NCBI RefSeq assembly: GCF_030817215.1
Contig: NZ_JAUSZA010000001.1
Coordinates: 3,074,501 to 3,138,500, forward strand
Direction: 5' to 3'
Length of the DNA: 64,000 nucleotides
From: Paenibacillus sp. V4I3
GTDB lineage: Bacteria; Bacillota; Bacilli; Paenibacillales; NBRC-103111
Below, piece by piece: positions 59,945-64,000 of this stretch (position 1 is its first letter; every line of letters begins with the position of its first letter). Made by a program: the position numbers and the translations under genes. A model generated the notes under the pieces. That model was not told where the DNA came from. It made no database searches and saw only the letters and a program-made list of their open reading frames with translations.

Positions 59945-61066
59945 ATGATGGGGATCTTAAAGTTAAAGAAGGAACAATGGAAAGATTACTTTGATATGGA
60001 CAGAATTCTCCATGATGCGGAGGAATCGCTTCACGCCCCGATGATCCATTTAACAGATCATATTGCTTTTGGAAGTCCAGGAGGTTTGCATGATTATTAT
60101 TCGAATGGAGACTACTGGTGGCCTAATCCGGATACGAAGGATGGGCTGCCGTATATTCGCCGCGATGGTGAAAGTAATCCTGGCAATTTCGATCATCACC
60201 GGAGCACGCTGCGGCTTATGAGGTCGCATGTGGTTAGGCTGGCTTCGGCCTATCGGATTACGGAGGACGAACGGTATGCGGCAAAAGCGATACAGCTTTT
60301 GAAGGGGTTTTTCTTGGATGAACAGACCCGAATGAATCCGCATCTGCTGTATGCCCAAGCGATTCCTGGCGTATGTGAGGGAAGGGGAATCGGGATTATC
60401 GATACACTTCATTTGATCGATGTTACGGTTGCCGTTGAAGTTCTACAAAGAGCATTGAGTTTGGAGGAATCTACAAGGTTGGGCATAGTGGACTGGTTCT
60501 CCAATTACTTGAATTGGATGAGCACGCACCATCAAGGTATGGAGGAAAGGGACGCGTCCAATAATCATGGGATCTGCTGGTTCGTGCAAGCAGCGGCATT
60601 TGGACGGATGACTGGAAATCAACAAATGCTTGTCTTTTGCCGGGAACAATTCAAGACTCGTCTGCTGGCTGAACAAATGGATCAGAACGGCAGCTTGCCG
60701 AGGGAATTGGCGCGAACTAAGCCTTACGCCTATTCCATCTTCGCATTGGATAATCTGGTCACTCTCTGTCATATCCTATCGACTCCGAACGATAACCTAT
60801 GGGATTATCAATTACCCGATGGAAGGGGAATCCGGAAGGGAATTGAATTTCTGACACCATATTTGATGAATAAAGCTGCATGGCCATATAAACATGATGT
60901 AGAATGCTTTGAAGAGTGGCCTGTCGGGATATCATTTCTATTATTCGCGGGGCTTGCTTACGAATCTGATGATTTGCTGAAGCTGTGGCACGAGCTGGAT
61001 AAAAGCCCGACGAGTTCAGAGGTGCGTCGAAATATGGCCATCCGACAACCACTGCTTTGGTTATAA
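59945..61066 (+). CDS. Alginate-lyase-superfamily enzyme, cytoplasmic
   Basis: 373 aa, no signal peptide. (alpha/alpha)-barrel polysaccharide lyase fold of the PF05426 type (PL5/PL38-like). Motifs: YYSNGDYWWPNPDTKDGLPYIRRDG near residue 52, NFDHHRSTLRLM near 82, DASNNHGICWFVQA near 204 (conserved Asn-His pair) and RTKPYAYSIFALDNL near 258 (catalytic-type Tyr). Cuts beta-1,4-linked uronic acids by elimination. GGGAGG precedes the start. Located after GH88, which removes the product's unsaturated end. Confidence 0.82.
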   Translation: MMGILKLKKEQWKDYFDMDRILHDAEESLHAPMIHLTDHIAFGSPGGLHDYYSNGDYWWPNPDTKDGLPYIRRDGESNPGNFDHHRSTLRLMRSHVVRLASAYRITEDERYAAKAIQLLKGFFLDEQTRMNPHLLYAQAIPGVCEGRGIGIIDTLHLIDVTVAVEVLQRALSLEESTRLGIVDWFSNYLNWMSTHHQGMEERDASNNHGICWFVQAAAFGRMTGNQQMLVFCREQFKTRLLAEQMDQNGSLPRELARTKPYAYSIFALDNLVTLCHILSTPNDNLWDYQLPDGRGIRKGIEFLTPYLMNKAAWPYKHDVECFEEWPVGISFLLFAGLAYESDDLLKLWHELDKSPTSSEVRRNMAIRQPLLWL

Positions 61067-61089
61067 GAATGTGGAGGCAAGGCCGCGAA

Positions 61090-61124
61090 GGGATGTCTGG
61101 TAACTGAGGACACTCCCTTTTTTT
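61090..61124 (+). terminator. Terminator after the alginate-lyase-like gene
   Basis: GGGATGTC / GGACACTCCC hairpin followed by T7. Confidence 0.7.
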
Positions 61125-61244
61125 ACGTTTACATCCATATTTGAATAGCCAGATTAGGTAATGAGGGTGTGGAGTTTCGATTTTAAAGATGAATTTACGA
61201 TTATGAAGATTTATTATCTCCATGATTTATATAAAATTGAGGGA

Positions 61245-61256
61245 GAGTGCGCACTC
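61245..61256 (+). promoter_or_regulatory. Palindrome upstream of the PL6 gene
   Basis: GAGTGCGCACTC, a perfect 12-bp palindrome 74 nt before the ATG; candidate regulator site. The rest of 61125-61329 shows no other structure I can support. Confidence 0.35.
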
Positions 61257-61329
61257 GAAGACAATGAAAGGAGCTTAAAGGTTAATAGGGATTGGTTGAT
61301 GTGAAAATGAAATCAAGGGAGATGTATGA

Positions 61330-63201
61330 ATGGGAAAAGGAAAAAAAGCAGGCATTGTTATGTTATTGGTTAGTTTGTTTCTTGCCATGATCCCTTTTTC
61401 AGGTTATGCGGCGGACGCTAAATTGTCGGTTGCGACATCAGGCGTGACTGCGAGTGCGGATGATGGGAATGTGCCTGCTAATACGGTGGATGGAAGCTTA
61501 ACCACACGCTGGTCTGCTAACGGCAATGGGCAATGGATCAAGTACGATTTGGGTTCGAGTGTCAAGGTCTCCTTCATTAAGATTGCATTTTTAAGCGGGG
61601 ATACAAGAACTTCCAGTTTTGATATTCAAACTTCCACCGATAACGTGAATTTTACAACAGTTCAGGCTAACGTGACCAGCAGTTTGAATACAAGCTTACA
61701 GACTTTTGACTTCCCTGATGTAACGCCAGTCCGTTATGTGCGTATTGTTGGACATGGTAACTCCGTCAACGCATGGAACAGTTATAATGAGGTAGAAATC
61801 TATGGTGTTGCTCCTGTTACTCCAGGTGTTCCTGTATCCACATCAGGGGAGTTAACTTCGGCCTTAAGCAGTGCAAGCGCCGGTACCACGATCGTACTTG
61901 CGAATGGGACTTACACACAAACTGGCCCCTTCGTCTTGAGCAACAAAAACGGCACAGCAGGCAGCCCTATCACGATCAAGGCCGCTAATCCAGGGCAGGC
62001 GATTATTTCTGGCGGGGCTTCTCTCCAAATTCAAAACTCGTCCAATGTCGTTATCGAGGGGCTTAAATTTACAAATACCGGAAATACAGCCCTTCTCTTA
62101 GATGGATCCAATAACATTCGAGTTACTCGAAATCAATTCGCACTACAAGCAACTGGAGGAAACCTAATCTGGCTTCAGGTTAGCGGAGTCAATAGTCATC
62201 ATAATCGAATCGAACATAATGACTTCGGTCCCAAGAGCGACACGGACCCTCTAATTGCTTATCAAGGCGATGGTAACGGGAACATCTCTCAGTATGACGT
62301 CATCGAATATAATTACTTTCATGATGTGGGTCCATGGGTTGCTAATGGCAAAGAAACGATACGCCTCGGATTATCGGGAATCTCCTTGTCCAATGGGTTT
62401 AATACCATCCAGTACAATCTATTTGAGAACTGCGATGGCGAACCCGAAATCGTTTCTGTAAAAAGCAGTAATAACACAGTTCGCTACAATACTTTCAAGA
62501 CCTCCAAAGGAGGACTCACCTCAAGACATGGTCATAACAACTCATTTTACGGAAACTTTTTCCTTGGCGATGGTGTAGAGACGGAAGAAGCGGGAATCCG
62601 TATTTATGGAAACGACCATAAGATATACAACAATTACATGGAAAATCTTACTGCTAACGCCATTATTCTAGACAATGGTAATTATGACGGAGGTACGAGT
62701 GGGTACCCCTCAAATCCAACGGCGGATGACTTGAGAGCGCAGTGGAAAATTTACCGAGCGCAGGTCGTAAACAATACGATTGTTAACAGCACGACGGGAA
62801 TTATTGTTGGTTCTAGTAAAACGTATGCTACTCAGGACAGCAGAGTGGCTAATAATATCGTTAGAAATTCCACGGGAACCCTCTATGATGAAGTTGTGAC
62901 CACCAACACCCTATTCGAAGGGAATATGGGTTTTGGCAGCACAGTAAGCAATAATAGTTCGAGGACGGCTGCCCAAATTTGGGGAATAAATCCTTTGCTC
63001 ACAACTGTAAATGGGTTGCAAAAATTGTCAACCAGCAGTCCAGCGATAAACGCTGCATTGGGAACCTACACCTTTGTGACTGAGGATATAGATGGGGAAA
63101 CACGCTCCGCCACTGATATTGGAGCAGATGAACGCTCTTCAAGCACATCCTTCGGGAAACATCCGTTGGTGGTAACAGAGGTAGGACCGAATGCGCCTTA
63201 A
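61330..63201 (+). CDS. Secreted PL6-family lyase with discoidin (F5/8 type C) domain
   Basis: 623 aa. Signal peptide ending near GYAAD (residue about 28). A discoidin/CBM32-like sugar-binding domain spans about 30-160 (VDGSLTTRWSANGNGQWIKYDLG...VRYVRIVGHGN). A right-handed beta-helix follows (170-600) with the chondroitinase-B/alginate lyase signature: CDGEPEIVSVKSSNN (catalytic Lys near 380) and GGLTSRHGHNNSFYGNFF (catalytic Arg near 400). Members depolymerise alginate or other uronic-acid glycans by elimination. It has its own upstream region and terminator, separate from the intracellular enzymes. Only extracellular enzyme of the cluster. Confidence 0.9.
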   Translation: MGKGKKAGIVMLLVSLFLAMIPFSGYAADAKLSVATSGVTASADDGNVPANTVDGSLTTRWSANGNGQWIKYDLGSSVKVSFIKIAFLSGDTRTSSFDIQTSTDNVNFTTVQANVTSSLNTSLQTFDFPDVTPVRYVRIVGHGNSVNAWNSYNEVEIYGVAPVTPGVPVSTSGELTSALSSASAGTTIVLANGTYTQTGPFVLSNKNGTAGSPITIKAANPGQAIISGGASLQIQNSSNVVIEGLKFTNTGNTALLLDGSNNIRVTRNQFALQATGGNLIWLQVSGVNSHHNRIEHNDFGPKSDTDPLIAYQGDGNGNISQYDVIEYNYFHDVGPWVANGKETIRLGLSGISLSNGFNTIQYNLFENCDGEPEIVSVKSSNNTVRYNTFKTSKGGLTSRHGHNNSFYGNFFLGDGVETEEAGIRIYGNDHKIYNNYMENLTANAIILDNGNYDGGTSGYPSNPTADDLRAQWKIYRAQVVNNTIVNSTTGIIVGSSKTYATQDSRVANNIVRNSTGTLYDEVVTTNTLFEGNMGFGSTVSNNSSRTAAQIWGINPLLTTVNGLQKLSTSSPAINAALGTYTFVTEDIDGETRSATDIGADERSSSTSFGKHPLVVTEVGPNAP

Positions 63202-63232
63202 GTAACAAATAGATAGTTACCGAGATGGCTTA

Positions 63233-63271
63233 AAAAAGATCGCAACAGCCTTAGGCTGTGCGGTCTTTTTT
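63233..63271 (+). terminator. Terminator of the PL6 gene
   Basis: AAAAAAGATCGCAACAGCC-TTAG-GGCTGTGCGGTCTTTTTT type hairpin. Confidence 0.9.
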
Positions 63272-63347
63272 CATTATAAAACTTGATAAAGTGGGACAAG
63301 GCAAGTAGAGTTGAAACGTAGGAGATGAAAGTAGGGGGTTATTTGAT

Positions 63348-63599
63348 TTGAAAAAACTGGGTATTGTGATGCTGATCGTCTCTGCGATTGCTCTTTTGTC
63401 GGCATTTACGATTCCATTCTTCGTTCATACCGGAAGTGGGATGGCTGGTTGGATCGCTGGTCTTCTTATCGTTAGCGAGATTGCGTTCTGGACAGGCGGC
63501 ATCATTCTTGGTAAAGAAGTGGCGAGAAAATATAGACGGTACTTAAATCCTAAAAACTGGTCGCGAAAACAGAAAAAATCGAGTAACGATGGAGAATAA
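63348..63599 (+). CDS. Small membrane protein, transporter-suffix-domain type
   Basis: 83 aa with two hydrophobic helices (about residues 4-25 and 33-54) and a basic C-terminus (RKYRRYLNPKNWSRKQKKSS). TTG start with GGGGG about 8 nt upstream. Resembles short proteins annotated with a 'transporter suffix' domain; role unknown. Recognition is tentative. Confidence 0.55.
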   Translation: MKKLGIVMLIVSAIALLSAFTIPFFVHTGSGMAGWIAGLLIVSEIAFWTGGIILGKEVARKYRRYLNPKNWSRKQKKSSNDGE

Positions 63600-63682
63600 A
63601 AGAAAAGGTACTTCCAGAAAAATTTAGTTATTTTCTTATTTTCAGGTATACTATAACCTGCAGATGAAGAAGGGGTGGTCCA

Positions 63683-63979
63683 ATGTTTACAATGACAAGT
63701 TACACTGTGGAATTAGTGAAAGATCCATTTGGGATTTTGACCGGGCAGCGATATGAATTTCTCATTGATATTGAAGTTGAGGAAGATGATGAGCTTTACT
63801 CCGAAAGCGGATTATATATTAGAGCGATCTATAGCGTGGAAGAAGAAAAGTCTGGGATTATGAAGTATGAGCTTTACGAGAAAACGACACAACTCTATTT
63901 GGATTTTGATTTAGAGGATGATGAAGTTGCCGCAGTAGAAGCGTTTTGCAAAGAGCACGTTCATGAAGGAAATGAATAA
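63683..63979 (+). CDS. DUF6509-like small acidic protein
   Basis: 98 aa, acidic, soluble, complete within the window. The start YTVELVKDPFGILTGQRYEFLIDIEVEEDDELYSESGLYIR resembles a small conserved Bacillales family (DUF6509 as I remember it; function unknown). GAAGGGGTGG lies 6-8 nt before the ATG. Confidence 0.65.
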   Translation: MFTMTSYTVELVKDPFGILTGQRYEFLIDIEVEEDDELYSESGLYIRAIYSVEEEKSGIMKYELYEKTTQLYLDFDLEDDEVAAVEAFCKEHVHEGNE

Positions 63980-64000
63980 GTAAGTGAATAAATAAGTGAA

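Overview
The window reads as chromosome of an endospore-forming, low-to-moderate G+C Firmicute of the Paenibacillaceae (Paenibacillus/Cohnella type). The reasons are strong GGAGG-type ribosome binding sites, a GerA-type germinant-receptor operon, a sporulation-type diadenylate cyclase (CdaS-like), a LysM-GH18 spore-cortex-type glucosidase, an S-layer-homology protein, and an uronan-degrading cluster with a discoidin-tailed PL6 lyase. I saw no rRNA, tRNA or CRISPR. Species is not assignable by eye.

Layout. 1-4.2 kb: tail of pyrD, a small alarmone synthetase (RelQ type), a DUF309 protein and a three-gene ABC-2 exporter. 4.2-8.5 kb: germinant receptor operon in the order A, C, small two-helix D protein, B. 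8.5-12.1 kb: membrane-anchored thioredoxin-like protein, RsmF-type rRNA methyltransferase with a G+C-rich C-terminal half, RsuA-type pseudouridine synthase and an unrecognised protein. 12.2-13.0 kb: Fur-boxed locus with a 52-aa ORF and a flavodoxin gene broken by a 1-nt frameshift. 13.0-21.2 kb: leader hairpin, SLH protein and a giant (about 2,318 aa) secreted multidomain protein. 21.3-24.9 kb: HAD phosphatase, two unrecognised proteins (one with three acidic repeats), nitroreductase and a small ORF. 24.9-26.9 kb: queD-queE-queC for the queuosine precursor preQ0. 26.9-35.3 kb: OmpR/histidine-kinase pair followed by an RND pump, its lipoprotein adaptor and a secreted three-repeat protein.

35.3-38.7 kb: two directly repeated IS3-family elements enclose a 0.65-kb A+T-rich cargo with a kinase-like mini-protein. 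The whole unit has 3-bp GTT repeats at its outer edges and sits inside the loop of what was a Rho-independent terminator, as expected for a composite transposon. 38.7-45 kb: frameshifted AraC regulator divergent from a sugar isomerase/oxidoreductase pair, a 40-aa ORF, a MATE exporter, a TipA/Mta-type MerR regulator with a 19-bp-spacer promoter, and a LysE exporter. 45-55 kb: amino-acid permease, Rieske protein, threonine aldolase family enzyme, stand-alone ATP-dependent DNA ligase, MBL hydrolase, Dabb protein, phosphoesterase, two divergent XRE regulators with inverted-repeat operators, CdaS-like cyclase, LysM-GH18 enzyme and a spermidine-synthase-like protein.

55-63.2 kb: AraC regulator divergent from a cluster of GH2, GH88, an alginate-lyase-fold enzyme and a secreted PL6 lyase. 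This is best read as depolymerisation of a uronic-acid polysaccharide (alginate/glucuronan-like) outside the cell, followed by intracellular trimming. No transporter and no downstream uronate catabolic genes are in the window. 63.3-64 kb: two small conserved-type proteins.

Three genes carry simple indels (flavodoxin, AraC, IS copy 1). They could be true decay or sequence error, and are reported as such.
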